From DATBFG01 sp036558645 (GTDB taxonomy: Bacteria > Acidobacteriota > Terriglobia > Terriglobales > Acidobacteriaceae): a stretch of DNA of 64,000 nucleotides. The stretch spans positions 1 to 64,000 of the forward strand of contig DATBFG010000120.1 of the NCBI GenBank assembly GCA_036558645.1, given 5' to 3'. The stretch's first letter is position 1. Each line of letters begins with the position of its first letter. Of the stretch, positions 50,044 through 58,420 are shown one piece after another. The position numbers and the translations under genes are program-made. The notes beneath the pieces are model-generated. The model was not told the DNA's origin. It did not search any database and was given only the letters and a program-made list of their open reading frames with translations.

Positions 50044-51339
50044 CTAGATGTCAATAATCATATCTTCTAGGCGTGTCGGATACTTGTTGATGATCTCGCC
50101 CTTGTCCTTGCGAACAACAACCGTATCCGAGTGTCGAAAGCCACCCCAGTCAGGATCGTACACTCCGGGTTCGCAACTGAAAGTCATTCCCTCACGAAGA
50201 ACCGTTTTATCACCCTCGGCGATCCAGGGCGACTCGTGTCCCTCTAATCCGATTCCGTGCCCTGTACGATGTTTCAGGAATTTTTCAAATCCCGCCTTGC
50301 GAATCTGATCAAGGCTCATTTTGTCCACGTCTTCGGCAACGGCTCCATCTTTCAGGTTATCCGCCGCAATATCGTGAGCGGCAAGCATGGCATCGTAGAG
50401 GCGCTTGGCATAGTCGGTTGGTTTGCCGACACAGAAGGAACGCTCGCATTCGACCGTGTAGCCACCCACCTGCGCTCCGAGACTCAGGATCAGGGCATCG
50501 CCGCTCTTCAAGCGGTCGCTACTAGGAATGGAGTGGGGAAAGGCGGAGCGTTTACCAAACGGAACCAGGCCACCGAACGGTGGATCTACTCCCACGCCAA
50601 CTACATCCTTCAACTCCTTTGCCATTTTGTCGGCGACTGCGTCAGCCGTTGCCTTCAGTATCTCGTTCTCGCTGGCGTTTCCGTTTTTCTGGACGAACTC
50701 GCGTCCAGCTTGCACGGTGAAATCGGCAAAGTACATGGCCCTCCGCATGACGTTGATTTCATCTTCGTCTTTGATCCAGCGCAGCTGTTCAATCATGTCG
50801 CCAGAGTTGACCAGGGTCGCCTTAGGAGCGCCGAGTTTGATCTGGCTCATACGCGCGGGGGTTGGCTCTTCGATCCCAATGCGTCCGCTGCCGAAGCCAC
50901 GCTTCGCCACCCGCTCGAAGATCCAGCGGACTCGGTTCACGGGGCCGGGGAAGTCGAAATAGGACTCGTAATCCTTCACCCACCACAGCTTCACCTGATC
51001 CGACTCCAGTTCGGGGATGAATAACACAGGCTCGCCCGACTCCGGAATCAGCGCAGCAAGAGGCCGTTCCGTGGGAACGTGAAAATAACCTGTCGTATAG
51101 ATGACGTTGGTGGCGTTCAGCAGTAGGAGGGCGTTCAGCTTCCGCTTCTTCATCTCTTGCTGGACCTGCTGAATCTTCCGACGATACCAATCCGGCTGCA
51201 GTCGATCGTGCGCCGCAACGTCAGGCACAGCAGCAGCGATGTTAAGCCTCCGAGTTTTTCCAAAGCTGCTGACACCCGCTGTCACGCTCAGTGCTGCCGC
51301 TCCAGCTGCCGTGCGCAAGAATTGCCGTCGATTTGCCAT
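50044..51339 (-). CDS. Tat-exported M24-fold (pita-bread) protein with altered metal ligands
   Basis: 431 aa. A twin-arginine leader NRRQFLRTAAGAAALSVTAG marks folded export. The creatinase-type N-domain (RRKIQQVQQEMKKRKLNALLLLNATNVIYTTGYF) precedes the pita-bread domain. The five usual metal ligands are changed: Asp-1 is Ser (LSLGAQVGGYT), Asp-2 is Glu (TVECERSF), His (TGHGIGLEGHE) and Glu-1 (SCEPGVY) remain, and the last Glu is His (FRHSDTVVV). A dinuclear metallopeptidase is therefore unlikely. Creatinase itself is a metal-free member of this fold. Role: possibly hydrolysis of a small C-N compound in the periplasm. Confidence 0.8.
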   Translation of the reverse strand: MANRRQFLRTAAGAAALSVTAGVSSFGKTRRLNIAAAVPDVAAHDRLQPDWYRRKIQQVQQEMKKRKLNALLLLNATNVIYTTGYFHVPTERPLAALIPESGEPVLFIPELESDQVKLWWVKDYESYFDFPGPVNRVRWIFERVAKRGFGSGRIGIEEPTPARMSQIKLGAPKATLVNSGDMIEQLRWIKDEDEINVMRRAMYFADFTVQAGREFVQKNGNASENEILKATADAVADKMAKELKDVVGVGVDPPFGGLVPFGKRSAFPHSIPSSDRLKSGDALILSLGAQVGGYTVECERSFCVGKPTDYAKRLYDAMLAAHDIAADNLKDGAVAEDVDKMSLDQIRKAGFEKFLKHRTGHGIGLEGHESPWIAEGDKTVLREGMTFSCEPGVYDPDWGGFRHSDTVVVRKDKGEIINKYPTRLEDMIIDI

Positions 51340-51524
51340 AGGGTCTCCCGCCTACCTTAGGTGAATAAATGCAAAGCGGATTATCTTAACCTAAGCGGCA
51401 AAGCTGTTGCGTGGGATCGGCCGGCATTCCAAAAGCCGCCTACACGCAGGCAGTGCCCGGCCTGGCGTTCTAGACAACTGGCGCACGCCTCAATAAACTT
51501 TTGAAAGCTGCTTCGTGCACTCTT

Positions 51525-52556
51525 ATGAAACTCGTCACATTTGAAACTGCCTCGCGTCAATCTTCGATCGGCGCTGTCACGTCGGATGGCAAGATTATCG
51601 ATCTGCACGCCGCCTGCGCACTTTACCTGCGGGATGTGGAGAACGAAAACGCCTTCAATCGTCTAGCCGACGCGCTGGTTCCAGCCAACATGCTGGCATT
51701 ATTCGAAGGCGGGGACACCAGTCTTGAAGCCGCCCACAAGGCTCTCGATTACGTATTACATCAGGGGCAGAGCACCATGGGGGCACGGGGCGAGACCATC
51801 TTCTATGGAATTGACGAAGTCGCGCTAAAGGCGCCGATCATTCCAAAGAAGTTCTTCCATACTGCCGGAAATTTCCGCGAGCACCACGAAGAAGCCACCA
51901 AGGCGGGCTTTTCCCACCCTGTCATGCCGTGGATTGTGTTCTTTCAGAACGTCGATGCCATCATCGGGCACGAAGACGCCGTGATCTATCCCGAGCATCT
52001 GACCTCGGAACTGGATTACGAACTGGAACTCGCTGTAGTTTTAAAGAAGTCGGGCAAACACTTCACGCCGGAGGACGCTTCTGACTACATCGGCGGATAC
52101 GTCATCTTTAATGACATCACGGCCCGTGACATTCAACGGCGCGAAATGAAGTCCGGCGTATTCAGCTTCTGCAAGGGAATCGACACATTCTGTCCCTTGG
52201 GCCCTTGGATCGTGACCGCGGATGAGATTCCTGACCCACATAACCTGGCGATGGAATTGCGGGTCAACGGCGAGTCTCGCCAGCGCTCACACTCTGGCAA
52301 GATGTCGGTGAAGATTCCGGAGATTCTGTCGCACTATTCACCAATGGGATACAGCGCCGGAGACGTGGTTTCAACGGGAACGGTTTCCGGTGTGGCAGCC
52401 TTCAGCGGCGATCCTAAGGCTTGGTACTTGAAACCAGGGGATGTGATGGAATGTGAGATAGAACAAATCGGCGTTCTAAGAAACCGTGTCATCTCCTGGA
52501 AGGAAGCCTACGGCCGTGAGCCAGCAGCCATGGCGACGCAGGAAGCGTTGAAGTAG
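51525..52556 (+). CDS. Fumarylacetoacetate hydrolase-family enzyme
   Basis: 343 aa from ATG 51525. An N-terminal small domain (MKLVTFETASRQSSIGAV) is followed by the FAH core: KKFFHTAGNFREHHEE, then LTSELDYELELAVVLKKSGK with the metal ligands Glu and Glu, and VIFNDITARDIQRREMKSG with the Asp. KGIDTFCPLGPWIV, VSTGTVSGVAAFSGDPKAWYLKPGDVMECEIEQIG completes the barrel. The family includes hydrolases, hydratases and decarboxylases of 2-oxo-carboxylates. It is divergent from the M24 gene and 32 bases before a homocitrate-synthase-like gene, which suggests breakdown of a 2-oxo acid chain. Confidence 0.88.
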   Translation: MKLVTFETASRQSSIGAVTSDGKIIDLHAACALYLRDVENENAFNRLADALVPANMLALFEGGDTSLEAAHKALDYVLHQGQSTMGARGETIFYGIDEVALKAPIIPKKFFHTAGNFREHHEEATKAGFSHPVMPWIVFFQNVDAIIGHEDAVIYPEHLTSELDYELELAVVLKKSGKHFTPEDASDYIGGYVIFNDITARDIQRREMKSGVFSFCKGIDTFCPLGPWIVTADEIPDPHNLAMELRVNGESRQRSHSGKMSVKIPEILSHYSPMGYSAGDVVSTGTVSGVAAFSGDPKAWYLKPGDVMECEIEQIGVLRNRVISWKEAYGREPAAMATQEALK

Positions 52557-52588
52557 ATTTTACAAATTTATTTGGATTAGATGATGCA

Positions 52589-53773
52589 ATGAGCAACAAC
52601 TCCAAAATCTGGGTAAGTGAACTGAATGCACGGCCCGACATTCGCTCTGCCTTTCCTTCACAAACGGTTCGCTTTTATGACACGACCCTCCGCGATGGCG
52701 AGCAGACCGTGGGAGTGGTCCTCTCGCCAAAGCAAAAGCTCGAGATTGCCCTCAAGCTCGATGGACTTGGGGTAAGCCGCATTGAGGCAGGCTTTCCGCG
52801 TGTGTCTCCTGAAGATGCAGAAGCCATTCAACTGATGCAGAAGGCCGGCATTAAAGCCGAACTCTGGGGCTTCTCGCGAGCCGTGAAAGCGGATGTTGAC
52901 GAGCTCGTCCGGCTGGGACTCAAGTTTTCCGTTATCGAAGCGCCCACCAGCGATATCAAGATGAAGGCCTATGGATTGTCGCGCGAAGAGGTGCTCCGCC
53001 GTGTCACTGATGCCGTGTCAGCCGCGCGACAGAATGGCATCAGAGTGGCCTTTTTTGCTGTCGACGGAACCCGCACAGACCTTGGCTTCCTGAAACAGAT
53101 TTACCTCGCGGCGATCGAGGCAGGAGCGGCTGAAATTGTTGTGGTGGATACGATCGGTGCCTGCGGCCCGGAGGCCGTCGAATTCCTGGTGCGTGAAGTC
53201 TGCGCATGGGTCGGCCGAAACGTTCCTGTGCACTATCACGGCCACAATGATTTTGGGATGGCCACTGCCTGCGCCGTCGCAGCAGTAAGAGGCGGCGCAT
53301 CCTGGATACAGGGAACCATCAACGGAATGGGCGAACGAGCAGGCAATGCTGATATTTGCGAGATCGCATTAGCTTTGAGATGTCTCTACAACGTTCCGGT
53401 GGCTCTTGAGCTCACTAAAGTGCGTGAAGTCTCACAGGCCGTGTGTCAGGCTGCAGGGTACTCCGTCGACGCGTGGAAGCCCTTAGTGGGCGACAACCTG
53501 TTCATGCGTGAGAGTGGCGCTGTCGCTAGCCAATTTCACATTCCGGAAGCGATTGAGCCCTATTCGTCTGAGTTGGTGAATGCGCGTCGCAGCATTGTGC
53601 TAGGCAAGAAGAGCGGCCTCGACAGCATCGCGCTCAAAGCAAAGGAACTGAATCTTGCAGTCAACCAGGAACAACGTGCTCCCATTCTTGCCGCTGTCAA
53701 GAAGCGGGCTACCGCTAAACGTGGACTGCTCAGCGATGACGAATTTCGGCAGATCGTCGCGGAACTTGCCTAG
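52589..53773 (+). CDS. Homocitrate synthase/isopropylmalate synthase-like HMGL-family enzyme
   Basis: 394 aa. The DRE-TIM barrel is complete: VRFYDTTLRDGEQTVGV (metal Asp and catalytic Arg), HYHGHNDFGMA (metal His pair), INGMGERAGN. The post-barrel region LVGDNLFMRESGAVASQF and IVLGKKSGLDSIALKA resembles NifV/homocitrate synthases. No nitrogen-fixation genes are nearby. By position it acts with the FAH enzyme, perhaps condensing or cleaving a 2-oxo acid with an acyl-CoA. It lacks the leucine-regulatory domain of LeuA, so leucine synthesis is unlikely. Confidence 0.85.
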   Translation: MSNNSKIWVSELNARPDIRSAFPSQTVRFYDTTLRDGEQTVGVVLSPKQKLEIALKLDGLGVSRIEAGFPRVSPEDAEAIQLMQKAGIKAELWGFSRAVKADVDELVRLGLKFSVIEAPTSDIKMKAYGLSREEVLRRVTDAVSAARQNGIRVAFFAVDGTRTDLGFLKQIYLAAIEAGAAEIVVVDTIGACGPEAVEFLVREVCAWVGRNVPVHYHGHNDFGMATACAVAAVRGGASWIQGTINGMGERAGNADICEIALALRCLYNVPVALELTKVREVSQAVCQAAGYSVDAWKPLVGDNLFMRESGAVASQFHIPEAIEPYSSELVNARRSIVLGKKSGLDSIALKAKELNLAVNQEQRAPILAAVKKRATAKRGLLSDDEFRQIVAELA

Positions 53774-53811
53774 TAGCCGCCACGGCATTCGCGGCGACCA
53801 AAATACTTCCT

Positions 53812-54876
53812 CTACCGAAAGTGCGGCAGCACTGCGTCGCCAAACAATTTCGCCTGACCGGTGCGATCGTCTCCCCATATCTCCAGCATGATGTGCGTAC
53901 ACCCTGCATCGCGGTATTCCTGAATGCGCGCAACGCACTCGTCCGGCGTCCCGGCAATCGGACAAACTTTCCGCAGAATGTCATCAGTGACGGCCTTGGC
54001 GGCAGCTTTACGGCCACCCTTTTCCATGGCCTCGGCAATCGGACGCAATTCATCAAAGGTCAGCCCCGCAGACTCTAGCAACACATTGGCAGACCCCTTG
54101 ATGTTCTGAACTTTGTTTGCCAGGTACATCGCAGCCTGTTCTCGGGCGCCTTCCTTGCCTGCTTTCGAATCACGCCCAATGCTGCCAACAATCACTGAGC
54201 CAACGGCAAGTGAGGAAGGATCCTTCCCTGCCTTCTTTGCTCCCTCTTCCATGTTCTTCTTCGAATAGCGGACAAATGCGGGAGTAGTGATACTCGCTGT
54301 GAGCAACCCATCGCTGATTGCGCCCGACATCTTTTGCATGACTGGGCCGGTGCCTGCAACGTAGATGGGAGGCACGCCTCGGGGAGTATGTGCGTCCGCC
54401 TTCAGCGCTGGAACGTCGGCGACAAAAACTTTTCCTTGGTAACGAAAAGCCTCACCAGAGAGCACGCCACGCACCACATCGATACTTTCGCGCATAACGG
54501 TTGCAGGGCCGACTTTTTCGCCCTCGCCTTCACCAATCTCCTTCATGAAGATTTTCGACGCTCCGAGACCGAGCAGGAATCGATCTCCAGCCAGATCCTG
54601 CATGACGCGCGCCTCCATGGCGATCTGCACGGGATGGCGCGTGTATGGAGAGATAATTCCCCAGCCGAGTTGAATGCGCTGTGTCGCCGCGGCAATCACC
54701 GCCAATACTGCCGTCGAAGAACGAGCTTCGAAGGAATGCTTACGCCACCATGGATAAGCCTCGGCAATCCAGAACGCATCAAACCCCGCCTGCTCGCAGG
54801 CCTTTGCCATGGCAACGGTTTCGTGGACAGGCTCCATGCTGAGTTGCAAGACACCGATGTTAAAAGGAATGGTCAT
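53812..54876 (-). CDS. LLM-class flavin-dependent oxidoreductase
   Basis: 354 aa from ATG 54876. A TIM barrel of the luciferase-like type reads FNIGVLQLSMEPVHETVAMAKACEQAGFDAFWIAEAYPWWRKHSFEARSSTAVLAVIAAATQRIQLGWGIISPYTRHPVQIAMEARVMQDLAGDRFLLGLGAS pattern. GTPDECVARIQEYRDAGCTHIMLEIWG ends the barrel. Details such as GWGIISPYTRHPVQ resemble the F420-dependent methylene-H4MPT reductase-like branch; the cofactor could be F420 or FMN. It is the last gene of the catabolic operon. It may oxidise or ring-open a heterocycle together with the molybdenum hydroxylase. Confidence 0.85.
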   Translation of the reverse strand: MTIPFNIGVLQLSMEPVHETVAMAKACEQAGFDAFWIAEAYPWWRKHSFEARSSTAVLAVIAAATQRIQLGWGIISPYTRHPVQIAMEARVMQDLAGDRFLLGLGASKIFMKEIGEGEGEKVGPATVMRESIDVVRGVLSGEAFRYQGKVFVADVPALKADAHTPRGVPPIYVAGTGPVMQKMSGAISDGLLTASITTPAFVRYSKKNMEEGAKKAGKDPSSLAVGSVIVGSIGRDSKAGKEGAREQAAMYLANKVQNIKGSANVLLESAGLTFDELRPIAEAMEKGGRKAAAKAVTDDILRKVCPIAGTPDECVARIQEYRDAGCTHIMLEIWGDDRTGQAKLFGDAVLPHFR

Positions 54877-54942
54877 GATTTCTCGCCGTTCGAAAAAACT
54901 AGATTGATTTTTTGGCACCTTCCGCAAGCTGACCGCGGATGG

Positions 54943-55866
54943 TTATTCAGGATCTTTCCACGAATGTTCCAGTCCTTTGACCAACTCGTATAGAGCCTTA
55001 TTCAGAGGTGTAGGCACGCCCACTTTTTCTCCCCATTGCACGATAGCGCCGTTCATAAAGTCGACTTCCGTCTGTCGCTTGGCCATTACATCCTGCAACA
55101 TGCTGGCACGGTGCTTGCCGGGAGCGTTCGCACCTTTCGCCACCATTTGTCTGGGATCGCCGTGCAGCGTGATGCCGAGCTTCTGTGCGACCGATTCGCC
55201 TTCAGCAATCAGGTCTTCGAATAATTGCCCGGTAGGGGCAAACCGCGCTGCGGCACCGTGATGCAACAGGGTCAGAGCGCCTACCGGATTGCTGGAAGCG
55301 TTGAAGATCAACTTCGTCCACTGTGCGCCACGCGCATCTTCCAATGCGATCGTGTTCATTCCTGAGCGCGTCATAAATCCCGCGAGTTCCTCGACTCGCT
55401 CCATCGGCGTATTGGTAGGCTCAAATGGACCAATCCACGTGTCTCCAGCAATGTCGTAACCAATGTGCCCGGGTGCAATCGGATGGCCTGCCGGGAAGGT
55501 CGTCCCGCGGATCACGAACTTCACGTGCTCCGCGATGATCTCTTCGTTTCCGACTCCGTTTTGAACGGAGCAGACGGCGCTTTTGTCTCCGAAAACGTGA
55601 GCGACTTGCGCGATCGCGTTTCGGGTGTGAATTGCCTTGGTCGCGACGATACCGTATTCGCACTGCGGCAATTCTTTCGGATTGCTGGTCGCATTCAGTT
55701 TCGCGGTGAACTCAGCGGCGCCGGAGAGCCTGAGTCCATGAGTTCGGATCGCGTCTGTATGTTCTTTCCAGACATCGTAGGCCCACACCTCAACTTGGCC
55801 AGCTTTCGCCAGGTGTGCGGCGAAAAGGCTGCCGACAGCTCCACATCCGATTACGCAGATTCGCAT
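54943..55866 (-). CDS. Ketopantoate reductase-family dehydrogenase, copy 1
   Basis: 307 aa. The Rossmann N-domain MRICVIGCGAVGSLFAAHLAKAG has the PanE/ApbA signature. VATKAIHTRNAIAQV and SVQNGVGNEE follow. The catalytic Lys lies in ARGAQWTKLIFNASSNPVGAL. The C-terminal helical domain ends SMLQDVMAKRQTEVDFMNGAIVQWGEKVGVPTPLNKALYELVKG, a canonical motif. It reduces a 2-oxo acid with NADPH. Pantothenate synthesis is possible, but two copies in one catabolic operon argue for reduction or oxidation of a pathway 2-oxo/hydroxy acid. The gap to the LLM gene downstream is 66 bases. Confidence 0.85.
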   Translation of the reverse strand: MRICVIGCGAVGSLFAAHLAKAGQVEVWAYDVWKEHTDAIRTHGLRLSGAAEFTAKLNATSNPKELPQCEYGIVATKAIHTRNAIAQVAHVFGDKSAVCSVQNGVGNEEIIAEHVKFVIRGTTFPAGHPIAPGHIGYDIAGDTWIGPFEPTNTPMERVEELAGFMTRSGMNTIALEDARGAQWTKLIFNASSNPVGALTLLHHGAAARFAPTGQLFEDLIAEGESVAQKLGITLHGDPRQMVAKGANAPGKHRASMLQDVMAKRQTEVDFMNGAIVQWGEKVGVPTPLNKALYELVKGLEHSWKDPE

Positions 55867-55963
55867 GAATTCTTACTAAGAAGTTAAGAGCTAGAATGCA
55901 GAAGCGAAAGGCAGGCTGCAAATCGTCGTCTGCACTCTCACTTATCACTCTGCATCTACATTT

Positions 55964-57115
55964 TTACTTTCGTATGGCCGACACTTCTTCGCGAGTTTCG
56001 GCCCCGGTATAGAACTTCCACGGCACATCGGCCAGGCATTCCGCCTCTGACTTTCCGATTCGATAGGTATCCTGCGTATACAGGCAGACCTTGCCGTCCT
56101 GATCGACCACCTGCGGATGCAGTGAAAAAATCATGTTTTCCTGCAACTCCACTTCGCTTTTCGCCCCGATAGCGGGGTACTCAATCATGGTGGACCCAAT
56201 ACTATGGCCCGAGAGATGGCCTAATGCAAAACCGTGCTTCGCAAAAATCTCGCTGACAGTCCGGTGGACATTGCTTGCCACTTCGCCCGCCCGCATCTGC
56301 TTGCGAGCTGACTCCATCGCGTGTGGATACGCATCGGCCATCGCCTGGGTGCGCCGGCTGATCTTGCCCCGAATGAGCGGGCGCGAGAACTCGACCCAAT
56401 ATCCGCCTGCACCGGTGATCTCGAGCGAGTAGAGCAGCAGGTCGTCTTCCTTTACAACGCGATTACCCGGCACTTTGAATGCCGCCTCGGCTTCGCCACC
56501 TGTGCCCGATAGGAGAATGTTCATCATGCGAGGGCCCGCACCGCGAGAGAAAAATCGCTCAACTGCAGGCGCCATGATCTGCGCCTCAGTCTTACCCGGT
56601 TCATATGCGGCCACCAGATCCCAGAAACCATCGACGATAATTTCCATTGCATCGCGAACTTCAGCGAGTTCCTCCTCGCTCTTAACTGCTCGCGTCATGT
56701 CGAATTGAAAGTCGAATGGAACCAGTTCAGGTCCGCCATTGGCCAACTCACGGTAGTCCCGTACCGCCATTACAAAGTTCATTCCATAAACGCCGAGGCG
56801 TTTCCAACCCTTCGTTTGGGCGCGTTCGCGAAGCCATTGTCCAGGAACGTCGGGCCATACCTGATCTTTAATCCATGGACGAGCTTTGTCGCCGATCCAG
56901 CGCGCCTCGCGCGGAAAGACCAGTGTGGGTTCGCCACTCAAAGGGATCAGAACGTAAACATAGCGATGAACAATCTCGAATCCCGATGTGTAAAACACTG
57001 CGCCTTCGAATCCGGCGTATTGGTTGCCGCAGACCAGAAGAGCATCCAGGTTCTCGCGGACCATAGCGGCACGAATGTTCTTGTAGCGACGGTCGATTTC
57101 CGCTTGGCTCGGCAA
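55964..57115 (-). CDS. M24-fold (creatinase-like) protein with most metal ligands lost
   Basis: 383 aa. An N-terminal creatinase-type domain (IDRRYKNIRAAMVRENLDALLVCGNQYAGFEGAVFYTSGFEI) and a pita-bread C-domain. The Asp ligands are not conserved (YSLEITGAGGYWVEFSRPL, with E at the second position), and the His (HLSGHSIGSTMIEYP) is retained. The Glu ligands have become His (FSLHPQVV) and Gln (YTQDTYRIG). It therefore cannot form the usual two-metal centre. It may act like creatinase, which needs no metal. Cytoplasmic, in the middle of the catabolic operon between an M20 amidohydrolase and a ketopantoate-reductase-like enzyme. Confidence 0.82.
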   Translation of the reverse strand: MPSQAEIDRRYKNIRAAMVRENLDALLVCGNQYAGFEGAVFYTSGFEIVHRYVYVLIPLSGEPTLVFPREARWIGDKARPWIKDQVWPDVPGQWLRERAQTKGWKRLGVYGMNFVMAVRDYRELANGGPELVPFDFQFDMTRAVKSEEELAEVRDAMEIIVDGFWDLVAAYEPGKTEAQIMAPAVERFFSRGAGPRMMNILLSGTGGEAEAAFKVPGNRVVKEDDLLLYSLEITGAGGYWVEFSRPLIRGKISRRTQAMADAYPHAMESARKQMRAGEVASNVHRTVSEIFAKHGFALGHLSGHSIGSTMIEYPAIGAKSEVELQENMIFSLHPQVVDQDGKVCLYTQDTYRIGKSEAECLADVPWKFYTGAETREEVSAIRK

Positions 57116-57142
57116 AACCTGCTCCTTAGGAGTTCGTCAGAA

Positions 57143-58405
57143 TTATTCCTGCACGCCGCACAACTCGGCAGCAGTCAGTGCATAAATTTTGGTGATATCC
57201 ACCAGCGTTTGGATGGAGACTTTCTCTCCCTCATGATCGCGGGGACCGCTGGACGGCCCGTAATTCACTGTCTCAACCCCGTACCGCGTCAACACGCTTG
57301 CATCGGAGCACCAGGTCACAATTTCCCGGGTTGGGGTTTTGCCAGTGACGCGTTGATGATTCGCGTCAATTGCGCGGATCATCTCATGATCTTCGCTGAT
57401 TCGGGCTCCCGGAACCGACACATAGGTTTCAAACTCCAGTCCCCAGTCCGGATGTGCCTTCTCCATCTCGAAAAACACTTTCTGGATGTCACGTCGTGCG
57501 TCACTCATTGTGATCGTTGGAGGCACGCGGATATCGAGAAACAGGTCGGTGCGTTCCGGCGTACGGCTGGCACGCCATGCATGTCCGCCACGAATCCCGC
57601 CGAGATTCACGAGCGCTTTCTTGCCGCCATACGCTGCTTTCCTTTCCCACTCGGCAATCCATTGCATCACCCGGTCCATGAGTTCATACATGCGCCGAAT
57701 GGAATTCATCTCTTCGCGTCCCTCACAGAACGCCGTGTGCACATAGATACCCTTGCAGGAGATGCGCACCCACATGGATCCAAAATGCTCGAGCACAACA
57801 TGCATGTCGGTGGGCTCGCCCAAGATGCACATGTCTGGCAGAACACCGTGATTGACGAGGTAATGCGTTCCGAAGCCATATCCCCGATATTCTTTGCCCT
57901 TGAACTCACCCCACTGTGTCTTCTCGATTTCACCGGCGACGGCGGCGACCACCAGATCGCCTTTTAGCTTTACTCCCGCGCGCTGCAATGCCTTGACTGC
58001 GTTCGTGTAGCAGACCAGCGCACCCTTCATGTTGTAGATGCCCAGGCCATAAATCATGCCGTTCTTCACGACTGCATGAGGCTTGTATCCGACACCGGTG
58101 AGAAACTCTTCATCGCCGGTGTTCGACGTATCCATGTGCCCGTTGAACATCAGGTTCTTACCGCCGCCCGAGCCAATCCATCGCCCAACCACATTAGCCC
58201 TGGACTCTTCCACCTCCTGCCAAGTCACATGCAGACCAAGCTTCTGAAGCGCACTGCGCATGTACTCCGCCATATGCAATTCGTTGCCAGTCGGGCTGGG
58301 AATGTTGATAACATCGCAGCTCATCGCCACGATCTCGTCTTCCTTCACTTCGGCAATGATTCTCTCGATCAGCTTGGGATCGAGAGCAGTCGCGGACTGT
58401 GTCAT
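57143..58405 (-). CDS. M20-family metallohydrolase with an altered bridging ligand
   Basis: 420 aa from ATG 58405. A GTG four codons earlier is possible. Metal His in FNGHMDTSNT, Glu pair in VAGEIEKTQWG, GEPTDMHVV (dimerisation start) and the final His in GPRDHEGEKV are visible. The bridging Asp, normally in GxGxxDMKG, is Asn here (YGLGIYNMKGALV), which is unusual and may alter the metal centre. The family includes ArgE, DapE, N-carbamoyl-amino acid amidases and deacetylases. In this operon, hydrolysis of a C-N bond in a ring-opened intermediate is a plausible role. Confidence 0.85.
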   Translation of the reverse strand: MTQSATALDPKLIERIIAEVKEDEIVAMSCDVINIPSPTGNELHMAEYMRSALQKLGLHVTWQEVEESRANVVGRWIGSGGGKNLMFNGHMDTSNTGDEEFLTGVGYKPHAVVKNGMIYGLGIYNMKGALVCYTNAVKALQRAGVKLKGDLVVAAVAGEIEKTQWGEFKGKEYRGYGFGTHYLVNHGVLPDMCILGEPTDMHVVLEHFGSMWVRISCKGIYVHTAFCEGREEMNSIRRMYELMDRVMQWIAEWERKAAYGGKKALVNLGGIRGGHAWRASRTPERTDLFLDIRVPPTITMSDARRDIQKVFFEMEKAHPDWGLEFETYVSVPGARISEDHEMIRAIDANHQRVTGKTPTREIVTWCSDASVLTRYGVETVNYGPSSGPRDHEGEKVSIQTLVDITKIYALTAAELCGVQE

Positions 58406-58420
58406 CGTTCTGTGCACTTT

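Noticed and set aside
56705..57967. 420-codon plus-strand frame
   Set aside because: Antisense to M24- and M20-family genes whose motifs are plain on the minus strand.
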